Source: Owenia fusiformis (lineage: Eukaryota; Annelida; Polychaeta; Sabellida; Oweniidae). Taken from it: 64,000 nt of DNA. The notes beneath the pieces are model-generated. The model worked only from the letters and a program-made list of their open reading frames with translations, did no database searches and was not told the origin of the DNA. Every line of letters starts with the position of its first letter. Positions within the stretch are counted from its first letter, which is position 1. Shown piece after piece: positions 41,439-53,555 of the stretch. Where the stretch lies: NCBI GenBank assembly GCA_903813345.2, contig CAIIXF020000007.1:23177564-23241563 (forward strand), written 5' to 3'. The position numbers were made by a program, and so were the translations under genes.

Positions 41439-43399
41439 CACAGGCTGGTATCGAAAAATTTGTCCGCTGTGACGGAGCGTGCTATTTTGCATAGAATCAC
41501 TAGGAAATCCACACAATTTATTTTTTACTCATATGTTTTGCTATATCAAAGAAAATTACTGACTCCATGCAATGGATATATCATTTGCGGGTAACTTTAA
41601 ATTCTGTTTGAAGTCCAACAACGTTATGAGTAAAAGCTATTGAAAACGGCGTCGGAGTATCATACTCCAAAATGTACCATTTCTTTTATTTCTTTTTAAT
41701 GGTACAATATAGCGACACGATAATATTTACATATGTTTTCAGCATAACTCTGAAGGTATTAATGAGATCTTTATGTATTGGGTATTTTTAATTTTTTTGA
41801 TAAAAAATAATAATTAATTTTTTTGTCCGCTGTGACGGAGCAGTTTCAAATCTGAAATGCGTTAAGAATTTAGATTCATAATATATTTCTTTACAACTAA
41901 ACTTTAGAGGAGCGAGCGTGTCAAATCTCTTTCGTAAAGTATTCTGAAAAATGAAACGTAACAAAAGTACACAATTCAAATTCTGAGATGTATATACGAC
42001 CACTCTTTAAGCTTCTTTTCTCAGTTTGTACTACAATCCAACTTATGCATGGTAACTCATGAAAATGATAGTCAACTTCCATTTCAGTAAAAGGTATTTG
42101 CCTTTCGTAGTGCCCTCTGTGGATCCATCGGCCTGACATGGTCATTTTTTACGGTAACTTAATTATTTGAAGTAAAATGATTTGCTGAAGATGAAGCTAA
42201 ATACATATAATGGTATGGACTGTGGATTGTTCTACCCTCTTTAGTCGTTCCAAAAGGTAAGTTGAATGTATCTTGAAATACGAAAATGCAAAATTTGATT
42301 TTAAGATCGTTCTTTATTTGACTAAGAGTTATGGCTATCTGATGCAACTACAGTAAAATATGTGTACAGTGAACACATATGGAGCCCAAAAATGTGTTCC
42401 CAGTTGGTATAGATGTTCACTCCATAGAGGCAATTTCATACAGAAGTCAGAGGAATATTTGATAAGAAGAGGTGTTCACTAGAGAAAGATATTCATTGAT
42501 ACAGGTTTTACAGTGCAGCACGTTTACAAATCCTTTTTTTATAATTTTAGTCTATGCAAAACGATGAATTTCATGAATTTCAAATAATTGCAAATTAAAT
42601 CTATATTGGGATCATCTTATATACAGTAATATAATATTATGTGGTAAAAGGTTATACATCTGTCGGCATGCATGATGTCTGTGCGCTATTTCGAATAAGT
42701 AAATTCATATTAGCCCTATTTACACTACACGTGACATTTCAAGACGTCTAGGCGAAAACGTATTAGAAAAATTATGTTGAGTTTACATCATGTTGATTCA
42801 TGTTAATTTCAGTACAAACCTCCGAAAAATACTAAGAGTGGTCGTTTTTATATCTCAGATTTACATTACCCTATATCTCCAAGAGGCTGCTTGTCATTAT
42901 TTAGGAAAGTGATTTGTGACGTTCTCTCTTCTAAGGGTACTTTTAAAAGATATAATTTGAATCTTAAATTCTTAACGTAGTTCACAGTTAAAACTGCTCC
43001 GTCACAGCTGACAAAAAATGTAAACATTATTTTTTATAAAAAATATTTAAAATACCCAATACATCAAGATATCATTAATACCTTCAGAGTTATGCTGAAA
43101 ACATATGTAAATATTATCATGTCACTATATTGTACCATTAAAAAGAAATAAAACAAATGGTACATTTTGGAGTATGATACCCTGGCGCCGTTTTCAATAG
43201 CTTTTACTCTTAGCGTTGTTGGACTTCAAACAAAAGTTAAAATTACCCGCAAATGATATACCCATTGCATGGAGTAAGAAATTTTCTTTGGTATTGCGAA
43301 ACATATGAGTAAAAAAATAAACTGTGTGGGTTTCTTAGTGTTTCTATGCAAAATAGCATGCTCCGTCACAGCGGACAAATTTTTCGATACCAGCCTGTG
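41439..43399. mobile_element. Nested ~2-kb DNA transposon, ~460-bp inverted repeats
   Basis: The ends CACAGGCTGGTATCGAAAAA and its inverted copy (TTTTTCGATACCAGCCTGTG) bound the element, and a 5-bp ATTTT duplication flanks it (41434-41438 and 43400-43404). Removing it rejoins the ~365-bp unit of the host palindrome, which proves it is an insertion. The arms run to about 41900 and 42940 with some divergence. A motif close to TTGTCCGCTGTGACGGAGC occurs four times: near both the outer and inner edges of each arm, facing inward. The ~1-kb core holds only short frames of 60-75 codons with no transposase motif, so it looks non-autonomous. The 5-bp duplication and CACAG start are Transib-compatible, but that is only suggestive. 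Confidence 0.75.
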
Positions 43400-44116
43400 A
43401 TTTTAGAACCTTTATTGGTAAACTAGTGCCTAGAAATGAGACATTTAAGGACAAAACATGGCTTTTTTACCATTTTCACTTTCAGCAATAACATATACGT
43501 CCTTATATCTTGAGTTTAATGCTGTCTGGTTGGTGCATTCTTAGTCAAATTTGTTCTTGTAGATGTCTTCTTTCATTTACGATATAAAAAAATGTTTAGT
43601 GGATGACCAATGTTCATAGTAGAGCTTTTAGATCTCCCCTACCCCATTCATTAGGAAAAATGACCTGAAAATATTAATAAAAAGTAAAATAACTTCAAAT
43701 TATGAACTTTTACAAAGTTGTACCTATTCTATGTCAATACTATGTATTATTTAATCTTTTTCTGGTGTTTCAGGATCCTCATTAGTATTCTAATGACTAG
43801 AAATGAGATATTTAAGGACAAAACCTTTTTTCATTTTCGCTTTCAGCAATAACGTATAGGTCCCTTTACCATTCTGTATCATCAGACTGAGTACAAATTC
43901 TCTCAACATTGAATTACTTTGTCTTGTCTGCAGCACTGTAATAGACATGGGCCATAAGGAGAGTGTCAACTTCTTCATTTCACAATGTTTGCATTTACCA
44001 AAATATCCCCAAGCCCAATATCCATCATGAACTTCCTAATTACACCACCCTTAGGTGTAATATGGAAATCACCAAGCCTTTGACAACATTGCAATTGATA
44101 TGAGGGAATCACTCAG

Positions 44117-44533
44117 ATGCGAGTAGGTAGTTACCAGTTTTGCCACCAGGTGGCTATTTGGGGGAAACAACATGGCAGGGTATTACAAAATTCCCTTAAA
44201 CTTGACATCAGTTTTAGTGGTTCACTTTTCAAATTACCCTTATGTATGTGATAGTTATACAAATTAAAATAAGTCCAGTAAAAGAAAAAAATATCTGCCC
44301 AACACAAGAAAAGATATTTCACTTTTTGTAGTTTTACAACATGGGGTCTATGGGGAATCTCCCCGACCTAGAAGTCACATTTTCAAAGAAAATTAAATTT
44401 TCAAAGTTGATCAACTCTTTTCAAAACCACACTTTTAGATGTAATTTTATATGTAGATTCCAAATATGACACCAGTTTGACTGAATTGTGAATTTTTTTT
44501 AATGACGTAAATCAAGATTATTTCTACTCGCAT
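44117..44533 (-). mobile_element. MITE copy 1, ATGCGAGTAG termini
   Basis: It starts ATGCGAGTAGGTAGTTACCA and ends TTTCTACTCGCAT, a 10-bp terminal inverted repeat. The whole unit is the inverted, about 90%-identical copy of 50362-50787. It contains CCACCAGGTGGC, an E-box-like palindrome, near one end. It sits at the centre of the 6.1-kb palindrome. There are no coding features. Confidence 0.7.
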
Positions 44534-47500
44534 TAAGGATATTCAACCAATATGGCTTGATCACTGGTTATAATTATCACACTACTATAACCCATTACAT
44601 TTAAATATATTCCAAGTGTTCTACTATACATTGCATAGAGCCATGAGCAGTTTGCAACGTATTATTACCAGAAAGCCCAAATAGACAAAGATAGAGAATA
44701 CCCGCCCCATTTGCAACTCTAATTTTTAGACTTGTATACTCATGAAGTTCTTGAAACATCTGAAAAATATCAAATAATACATAGTATTGATCTAGAATAG
44801 CGACAACTTTGTTAAAGTCTATACTTTGAAATTGTTTGGTTTTTATATTTCTGGTTATTTTTTCAAAATGGGGTAGGGGAGATATGTAAGCTCTCATATA
44901 ATGTCAGGCTGTCCTTACATGTTTAAATACCTTAAATCAAAGTAGGCAGGCAAAAGAACAGATTTGTTCAAGAATCCATCAACCAATCAGCATAAAACTC
45001 AAGATAAAAGGAAATACAGTAATGTTATTGCTAAACGTGGAAATGATGAAAAATTGATGAAAAATGCCAAATTTTGTTCTTAAATGTCTAATTTCTAGAC
45101 ACTAGTATATTAATGAAGGTCCTGAAACATTGATTATACCATTCAATAACACATAAGGAATGGCAACATCTTTGTACAAGTATACTGGTAATTTGAAGTT
45201 ATTTTTTTATATTTTCCGGTCATCTTCCCTAATAAATGGGGTAGGTGAGATCTGAAAGCTCTAATATGAACATTGTTTGTCCACTATACATTATCAATAC
45301 CTTAAATGGAAGAAGACATGTACAAGAACAGATTTAATCAAAAATGCATCAACCAGTCAGCATAAAACTCAAGATATAAGGATTTATATGTTATTGCTGA
45401 AAGCAGCATTGAATAAAAAGTGCCAAGTTTTGTCCTTAAATGTCTCATTTCTAGTCACTTGAATACCAATAAAGGTTTTTAAAAATCTTAAAAACATTAA
45501 ATAACACATAATATTGATATAGAACAGCTACAACTTTATTAAAGTTTATAATTTCAAGTTATTTTACATTTTCATATTTCTCGTTTATTTTCCATAATAG
45601 ATGGGGTAGGGGATATCTGAACGCTCTCATATGAACATTGGTTGTCCACTATACATTTTCTATACCTTAAATGGAAGAAGACATGCACAAGAACAGATTT
45701 GATTGAAAATGAAACAATCAGACAGCATAAAACTCAAGATATGAGGAACTATATATTACTGCTGAAAGCGAAAATGATAAAAAAAATGCAAAGTTTTGTC
45801 CTTAAATGTCTCATTTCTAGCCACTTGTATACCGATAAAGGTTCTGAAATATCTTAAAAAGATTAAATAACACATAATATTGATATAGAATAGCTACAAC
45901 TTTGTTAAAGTTTATAATGTCAAGTTATTTTATTTTTTTATATTTTTGGGTAATTTTGTATAATAAATGGGGTAGGGGAGATCTGAACACTCTCATATGA
46001 ACATTGGTTGTCCACTATACATTTTCTATACCTTAAATGGAAGAACACATGTACAAGCACAGATTTAATCAAAAATGAAACAACCAGTCAGCATTAAACT
46101 CAAGATATAAGGAACTATATGTTAATGCTGAAAGCGAAAATGATTAAATAATGCCAAATTTTGTCCTTAAATGTCACATTTCTAGACACAAGTACACTAA
46201 TGAAGGTCCTGAAACATCTGAGAAACCTTACATAACACATAATATTGATATAGAATAGCTACAACTTTGTTTTAGTTGAACATTTTGACTTTTTGTAGTT
46301 TCCATTTTTAGCCAATTCTTTTCTAAAATATTCAAGGTATGTCTTCTTCGGACCAATATTTAGATATGTTCGCAAGAGTTATATGCTTCGCAGGCGAAAT
46401 CCCTTATGCAGGACACCCTAATAGAATAAAAAATACACAGAAATTCCATCCAGCTCAAAAAGTCATTTTTTCCTTAACGGAGCCTCTTAGAAAATTTTCC
46501 ACCCCGAGTAGAACGCATTCAATCCGTTTCCATCCATTTGCGGTGAAAAGATGTAGCTACATCTTGTAACCATAGCAGATCGATGATTTCTATACGAAGT
46601 AAAATTGATTTACAAATAAATCGGGTAAATAGATGTCAGGGCGCATGATCGAGTGGTGTATCAAACCAAATTAAATGCTGATATAGTTTGTATTCCTTAG
46701 AGCAGTGCTTGAATAATGCAGAGTATCAGTTTCGTTTGTCTTTATTAACAAGTTCACTTTATTGGAAGCCCAATTATATACAGATGTTACTGTCATAATA
46801 ATCTGATAATTTCGGAAAATATATGTTGCATAAGACACAATCAATTAATTGAAAACTAATTGGGAGCGTCCTGGATAAAATATCTACTGATTGTATTAAA
46901 TATACATCAATTTGGCGTCGTTATATTATCAAGAGGTTAGTACAGTATGTTGTCTAACGATTTCCCATATTAATCTGAATAGTTTAGACAATTTCATTGC
47001 ACGAAGTTTAAACAGAACAAAAGTCTTCATAAATATATGCAAATCCTCATAGATCTCATTAGAGACTTCAAACGAGATTCTATTTCCTAAGCTATATTGC
47101 AGTAATAATTGAAATATTCGCTAATCTAAACGTAGAACGTAGAAATGCAATTTCTAATGTTTTTACCTGTTCTTGCATATGAGATGTCTAAATGTTTGTC
47201 TGGCGAGGGAGAGTGTGTTGTTTCTTCGAGCGTTAATTCATAGCAGTTGGGATCTTCTTGGTTGTTTCCCTTATGATCGGTCGTCTTCGTCTGCTTGTCT
47301 CGGTTGTGTTTTGTATTTGGCCTTTTCCCGTTGGCACTGTTTGCTTACATATGAAGGATCCAATCAGTTAATGCTCTAGATTGATGAACATGAAAAAATC
47401 TGCAGCTTGTATTCGCGAATGGAACTTTCGACTGTCGGCTACCGGATTAATCTATTAATTTTCATTTGAAGTTGATTTAACGACAAGTCGACGAACAGTT

Positions 47501-47536
47501 ACCAGTGATCGCATGATTTTCTATACCATTGTAACC

Positions 47537-47640
47537 AGGTCCGTAGCCAGGGGGTTCAATGGGTTCGGGCGACCCCCCCCCACCCGGCCAAAAATTCTTT
47601 CAAAATCATGCAGTTTTTCGGGGATTTGGTTTGATTTGAT
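47537..47640. mobile_element. GCCCGTAGCC-family MITE, 5' end only
   Basis: AGGTCCGTAGCCAGGGGGTT, followed by GGTTCGGGCGACCCCCCCCC and AAATCATGCAGTTTTTCGGG, matches the family seen at 11776 and 49173 in its terminus and interior pieces. No matching 3' terminus was found, so the copy is truncated or rearranged. Confidence 0.5.
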
Positions 47641-48776
47641 TGTGAATATCGGCGGAAATAAGGTTCGTTCGGGGGTTTTCTTTGTAGCTAATGAAAATAG
47701 ATGTTAGCCTTGATGTAATTTGATGAAAGTATCCAAACTTCGATATATTTTGACACTAGGTCCAGATCGTTGGATACGTCTCTGCACTACTTACTCAACC
47801 TACAAGTTCGTATAAGGTCAGCGATTGGGTTCAACGCGAAAGCTTACAGCTACCGGAATACACGGCAGGTACTATTCATATTTAAACGAGTTTGCCCTCA
47901 GATTGCAAACAATCTGGTAGCCGCTAGCCGAAAGTTGCATTCACGAATACAGACTTTGTTAAATGTGTCTTAATGGTTTTGACTGAAAGAGATTAATAAA
48001 GAGGTACAAACCTAGTCATTATGTGATGGTAAATCAACCATTGATAGAGAGAAATATAAAGATGTTTCGTAATACGTCTAGATTCAGATATATCTAGATA
48101 TATGGAGCTGCCTCAAGGTATCATTTTCCAAATCGGAAGTTGAACAACATAAATATTCTTAAGATGCTTATTGCTTGAAGAAGTCTTATGGATTGATAGT
48201 GTCTGTGCATTCTATCAGTATTGTACCCTCATTATGACTCTTTCCCCTGCCGAAAGTCATTTGTCTTAACTACAATCTAAAAGTTATTAAGAAGTCATCT
48301 ATTATCGCCCTGTCTATAACGTATTAGAACTGTTTGTAGACTTGTGTGCATCGATTAGAATAGAACAGATCCAAATTGAGCCGGATTCCCATCAGATTTA
48401 CTCAGGAATATCTTGATTGCAAATGCGTTACAACAATGTATCAAGTGCCTATCGATATAATTAAGTACAAGTGCCTATGGGAGATCAGAGCGCATCACAA
48501 CAACAAAAAGAAAATGACCAGTCATATGTACGACAAAAGAACAAACTGTAATCTAACACATGAAAAGATTGTCTTACACCCCACCCACCCCCCTCACTTG
48601 AAGATATTTCAGATATAAAAACACATTCGACACAATCAAAAAATAAAACAATCGGACGATTCATTCATTCATACGTGCATTCAAAAGTCAAGACAGTCGG
48701 ACACTCCATTTATACCCCAGTCATCACAATACATATTGAATGAGAAATTACAAAATATAAGAAGTATCATTAGTAC

Positions 48777-49101
48777 AATAACGTCATTTCTTAGGGCGAT
48801 ATAGTGAAATATTGGACCGAGGGCCGAAGGCCCAAGGTCCAATATTTCACTATTGCTCGCAGAAATGACGTTATTAGTATTATTACCACCGTTAACGACC
48901 AGGACTGAAACAGCAAGAAAATCTTACGCATTGAACGATATCTAATTTCCCGGGGAAAATTGCCGGTCCAGAATATATTCTAGACCGGTCCATATGGACC
49001 ACCACTATGACGTCACACATTTCTCAGGTCGATATAGTAAAATAAACGCCTTCTAAACTAGCACTAAAACCCCTAGAACTGGCCCGGCAAGGTGGTAATA
49101 A
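48777..49101. mobile_element. Compound palindromic MITE
   Basis: AATAACGTCATTTCT through AAATATTGGACC (48777-48818) is inverted at 48836-48875, around the GC-rich core GAGGGCCGAAGGCCC. Immediately after, TATTATTACCACC (near 48878-48890) is inverted at GGTGGTAATAA (49091-49101). The tract GATATAGTGAAATA reappears as GATATAGTAAAATA near 49032, so the unit is partly repeated. No coding content. Confidence 0.55.
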
Positions 49102-49172
49102 ATAATATTATTTCCAGTCTCAGATGATGTTGGACTGACAGCATCCAATCTTAACAATATAGTACAAGAGGA

Positions 49173-49344
49173 AGGCCCGTAGCCAGGATATACCAAGGGG
49201 TTCATTTTTTGAAAAATTCCAAGAGGTTCACTTTTGGTCAAAAAATGGCCAACTAAAAAGTGCTCAGAATGGTGAAAAACTGCATGATTTTGGCCATGGG
49301 GGGTTCGCTCGAACCCATGGACACTCCCCCCTGGCTACAGGCCT
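49173..49344. mobile_element. MITE with AGGCCCGTAGCCAGG termini
   Basis: It starts AGGCCCGTAGCCAGG and ends CCTGGCTACAGGCCT, a 15-bp terminal inverted repeat with one mismatch. The interior includes AAGTGCTCAGAATGGTGAAA and GTTCGCTCGAACCCATGG. It is the most complete of three copies in the window. Confidence 0.75.
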
Positions 49345-50322
49345 GAAAGGTCAAACAACCATTTCCAAAGCCACCTTAATGGATTCATTAGGTTTTCAAT
49401 TCTAAGATTCAACTTGATTTACCAATATTCTGGCTTCTGTTCTTTACCTTTCATAGGTTTTTATTTACCTTTTATTTCCGTGTTATATTTCAGCAAGGTA
49501 AAAGTTTCTCAATTTCCGTTCAAATGTAATTTGAAAAGGGAACTAGATTGGTTTCGAAATGTGAGTCGAAATAAAAGCTAAAAAGTCTTGCTAAAATAAA
49601 AACTGTTTACGCATGGTGTCCAATTTACAAATATGTTATCTCAAATACCAGAAGGAGAAATACCAAAAGGTATTGAAAACACTGTTAAAAACATTTTGAG
49701 GAGTAATATATCTAAACATTTTCTCTGCATTATTGCTACACTTCATAGACATCTGATATCACGTATTGTCACTCAGAAATGGTTGTTACAACAACCATGT
49801 GAACCATTGCAAGTATAACGTAGTTGATTCAACCCTTGTGGAATCTCTTAAAAATCAAAACACCCTTTCCTTCGATGAACATATCTCCTGAGTATAATTA
49901 TTTCACATTTTCTCCTACACCTGTGTAGTGCTAATTAAGTTGTTTTATCGGCCATTTTGACTTGACAATAGTTCAATAATATGCCAACTCTCATTTAGGG
50001 GTAACCTCCTTCCCCAATCAGGTATACTTCGGAGCGCCCCGAAACCCGTGGAGGTAGAAGTACTGGTGATACGACTCGTCCACTGTATTGACCTTCCAGC
50101 CATCACCGACATCTTCAATGTATTGTAGCATAGCATCATGACAACGATGTTTAATAAAACAAATTTTTATTTAATCATTTTGACAATCAAAGCCGCAAGC
50201 CTAAAATTTGTATTTTAATAGGCCTAAACATTGGCGAATGATGTGCAGAAGGTAAACCAGCATAACAATATTTGAGCATAGCTGTCCGTTCTGGATAAAC
50301 TATGAGCATTTGTTTCTATGAG

Positions 50323-50787
50323 GAATAATACCCGAGGCCGCCATAGGCCGAGGCAATATCCCAGATGCGAGTAGAAATAATCTTGATTTACGTCATTAAA
50401 AACTCACAATTCAGTCAAACTGATGTCATACTTGGAATCTACATGTAAAATTACATTTAGAAGTGTGGTTTTGAAAAGAGTTTATCAACTTTAAAAAATT
50501 AATTTTCTTTGAAAATGTGACTTCTAGGTCGGGGAGATTCCCCATAGACACCATGTTGTAAAACCACAAAAAGTGAAATATCTTTTCTTGTGTTGGGCAG
50601 ATAATATTTTCTTTGACTGGACATATTTTAATTTGTATAACTATCAGATACATAGGGGTAATATGAAAAGTGAACCACTAAAACTGATGCATATTCAAGT
50701 TTAAGGGAATTTTGTAATACCCTGCCATGTTAATTCCCCCGAATCAGCCACCTGGTGGCGAAACTGGTAACTACCTACTCGCATCTG
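50323..50787 (+). mobile_element. MITE copy 2, CAGATGCGAGTAG termini
   Basis: The unit proper is 50362-50787, starting CAGATGCGAGTAG and ending CTACTCGCATCTG, a 13-bp perfect terminal inverted repeat. It is an inverted copy of 44117-44533. Just before it, ATACCCGAGGCCGCCATAGG and CCGAGGCAATAT (from 50328) form a short GC-rich dyad that may belong to the same or an older element. Confidence 0.7.
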
Positions 50788-52666
50788 AGTAATTCAACTA
50801 TTGAATGTGTGAATAGTGGTAATTAGCGCAGCGTCAATGCACTGCATGTGACAGTCAATGGTATTTTGTGCCACGCTGATTTTGGATAGCTTGCCAAGTG
50901 TACATTCCTTAAAAATAGGAAAATAATACACGCCTCTTTGTTACAGCTGGACATTCCTTAAAATAAACCATAGCTCATTCAATTGCGTTGCTATCTAAGT
51001 GGGGTTTGAAAGTGAACAAGAAATACTGCTTGCTTTCATTTGCTGACTGTAACTGCTTTTAATAACTGGTTGAGGAGTATGAGGATACTTGCACCACTAT
51101 ACCGCCAAAGAATCCTCCGGGTGTCCTTAGAATATTTATGATATGAAGATCATAAAAGAAGGAAAGCGGCATAAATGTCATTATATATTAGTATTTACAG
51201 TTCTATAATTTGTATAACTGCTTTTGGTGAAGATGTTTATTATAAAACCACCATAGCCCCCGACTGTATTGTACAGATAACATGGTTAATATAATTGATC
51301 ATTTGATTAAATGAATTGGGATCTTCTAACTTTACATAGGGGTTATTTCAAGAATATATAATAGATACATGAAAAACACTGTCAAGAATAAGGCCAATGT
51401 CAAATAATAATAGGTTGGACATCTATTACTAGTGTATTCACATGAAAGTTGTTCTTTGAGATCCCGTACTGTATTACCAACGTTTGTTCGAGATCGGTAA
51501 AAAACAACCTCATGAGAAAAGCATAAAATGCTTAGTTGCATAATGAATTTGTAGGCTAGGCTAACAATATTGATGGTATAAATAGTCATTTCATTACTAT
51601 CCATAGGCCTTGGAGCTGCAACATTATAAATTCTCGTAATGGCATCCCTATGGGGTCAAACTAAATGGTAAGAAAAATATTACATCATTTGCTTCAACCC
51701 CTTCATTAAAGGACAATTCGAATCATCAAACACAATTCGTATTCAAGAAACTATTAAGCGCATCTGCCTCAGCGAATTATTCCATCAAAGAAACGTATTT
51801 GAGATTCTTTCCATGTTCGAAGCAGTAGAAACGGAAGGAGCTATCCTCTATTTTCGTATTCAGCAAAGGCGTCAAGAGTTAATCATTATAACCAATTTTT
51901 CAGTAGTAGGTCATTACTAGTAGCTATTATACTTCATACATCCTTTGATCTGTTGATGTCTAAATCCCAGAGCAATTTAAAAACATTGTTTTCATTCATT
52001 TAATTGATATGTATATCGGAACGATACTTGAATGTTTTTTTGTAAGTTGACGTGGTGTTTGTGAAAATGATGATAACACTTTTCTTCAGAACGGCAGCAA
52101 GTTAAAACAATAATTTTAGTGTGCCATTTAGAACTGGGATTATTGGTTAGATATGCATCGTAAATAAATATAAAAGCCGATGATCATATAATTCATTGAT
52201 TCCTTTCAGCTACAAGCCGTAGATTGATAAGTATATAATAAAGTAGGTTAGATGAATTTGCGACGACCCTTTTTGTCTAGATGATATATGGAATTTACAT
52301 ATCGGAGTCAAGCAAACCTTTTAACAGTGTTCTATTGATAGACTATTGAATTTTCATCTGAATCTGCCAGTGAGTGAAGATGAAACGCCTCTCAGATCTT
52401 GACAGATCCTTACGCTGGAGCTGCAGTATTTTATGCTTTAATACCATGGTTTATGAGCAGAGGAGATGCGTGCAAACTGAGCTTCATCGTAAATAATGTT
52501 TATGTTTTCTCAGGTATACTGAGCAAAAAACCGAGATTTCATTGTTGATATTGGCAACGGAAACCGTGTATTGAACTCTCGCTTTAATTCACTGAATAGT
52601 ATACAGGAGTATTTGTAATTACTCGTCGGAACGTAAAAATAGTATAAGGAATACTTAAGAAAGAAG

Positions 52667-53442
52667 ATGATGATATTTCTACAGTGCTCACAACAATTAA
52701 AAAGAGGTGCAGAACGAATTTTGGTCAAAAGCTGGAGATTACTGCCTCTAATGGCCGTGTTTTTTATGTTAGATGAAACAACGGGATATCATGTTAATAT
52801 CGGAATTATCTTACCGAGTGATCCAGTCGACGTAACTCAGGATCCATGTTATCCCTTTGGACACGTTGAGCCATCTTTGGAGCTAACAATGGCACATGCC
52901 CAGGATATGGGACTCACTGAAAAAGGAGTAGAGTTGCAGTGGCATTTTGTAGACTCAAAATGTTCCGATTTGTACGCGCCTTTGGAGGTCATTAGGCTAC
53001 AATATGAGCACAAACTTGATGTTCTTTTGGGTCCGTGTTGTAAATATGCACTCTCCACCTGTAGCAAGATATAACAAATTATGGGGACTGCCCATTATAA
53101 CACTAGGTGGGTTGAAGTCGTCATTTGGAAATGAAGACGACTTTCCAATATTAACACGGATAGTAGCACCACATATAAAACTTAGTTTCGCCATGGTTAA
53201 ATTACTGTTGGAATTTAATTACTACCACGTATCCCTGATTTGGCATACTAATTTCCACGATCGCTCGAAAGACAATTCCGAATGTAATGACGTCATGGTT
53301 GAGCTCATCCAAATAATGCAAGATTTGTCAACCATCCACAATGTGTTTGAAATAGACCCTTACATTAGTATCATTGACGATCAGTATCTAGATGATTATG
53401 ATCTTAATGCAATAGTGGGAAAGATCAAAAACCATTCCAGAG
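52667..53442 (+). CDS. Second natriuretic peptide receptor-like first exon, frameshifted
   Basis: It encodes the start of an ANF-receptor ligand-binding domain, paralogous to the exon at 23205-23904 but only about 30% identical. After a hydrophobic leader (RLLPLMAVFFML) come VNIGIILPSD, FGHVEPSLE, DSKC and LLGPCCKYAL. The two cysteines are 26 residues apart, as in the other copy and in human NPR-A. An extra one-base insertion at about 53051-53054 (in CTCTCC) then shifts the frame, and similarity resumes with PPVARYNKLWGLPIITLGG, LTRIVAP, YYHVSLIW and SECNDVMVEL. Without the shift the first frame stops at 53072-53074. The exon ends at AGAG|GTAAGC in phase 1, the same place as the paralogue. 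It is either a recent pseudogene or carries an assembly error. The start at 52667 is the first ATG before the leader; an upstream 5' exon is possible. Confidence 0.75.
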
Positions 53443-53448
53443 GTAAGC
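53443..53448 (+). other. Splice donor of second receptor exon
   Basis: GTAAGC after AGAG, in phase 1. It occupies the position homologous to the donor at 23905, which supports the exon boundary in both copies. Confidence 0.75.
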
Positions 53449-53555
53449 GAATTTCTCATGTTCACATGGTCGCCAACCAAATCAAATCAAAGCCTATTAT
53501 TGGCATCATATACATGTAACAAATAATAGTGAAAGGCTACCGTTTCTCCAGTTCA

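Larger units (their letters stand above)
40404..46535. mobile_element. 6.1-kb palindromic array of ~365-bp tandem units
   Basis: The outer ~250 bp (40404-40650) are the inverted copy of 46285-46535, including 26 codons (MSSSDQYLDMFARVICFAGE onward) readable inward from both tips. Between them lie tandem units of about 365 bp. On the right arm they are in forward orientation, with junctions near 44753, 45123, 45487, 45850 and 46210; on the left arm they are reversed, with junctions near 40700, 41060, 41430 and 43770. Each unit contains AAATGGGGTAGGGGAGATCT, ATACCTTAAATGGAAGAAGA and ATGTCTCATTTCTAGACACT. The left arm is broken by a nested ~2-kb transposon (41439-43399), and the middle holds a MITE (44117-44533). 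No transposase is seen. Exact ends and target duplication were not resolved. It is comparable in design to the palindrome at 32-36 kb, so probably another foldback-type element. Confidence 0.65.
46536..52666. other. No recognised gene; MITE remnants only
   Basis: It contains MITE copies at 47537, 48777-49101, 49173-49344 and 50362-50787, listed separately. Between 50790 and the second receptor exon nothing was recognised. No 5' exon or clear core promoter for that exon could be placed. Confidence 0.4.

Noticed and set aside
45277-45857. Two similar ~60-70-codon frames (MSTIHYQYLKW... and MSTIHFLYLKW...)
   Set aside because: They are the same stretch of consecutive ~365-bp tandem units in the 6.1-kb palindrome, not paralogous genes.
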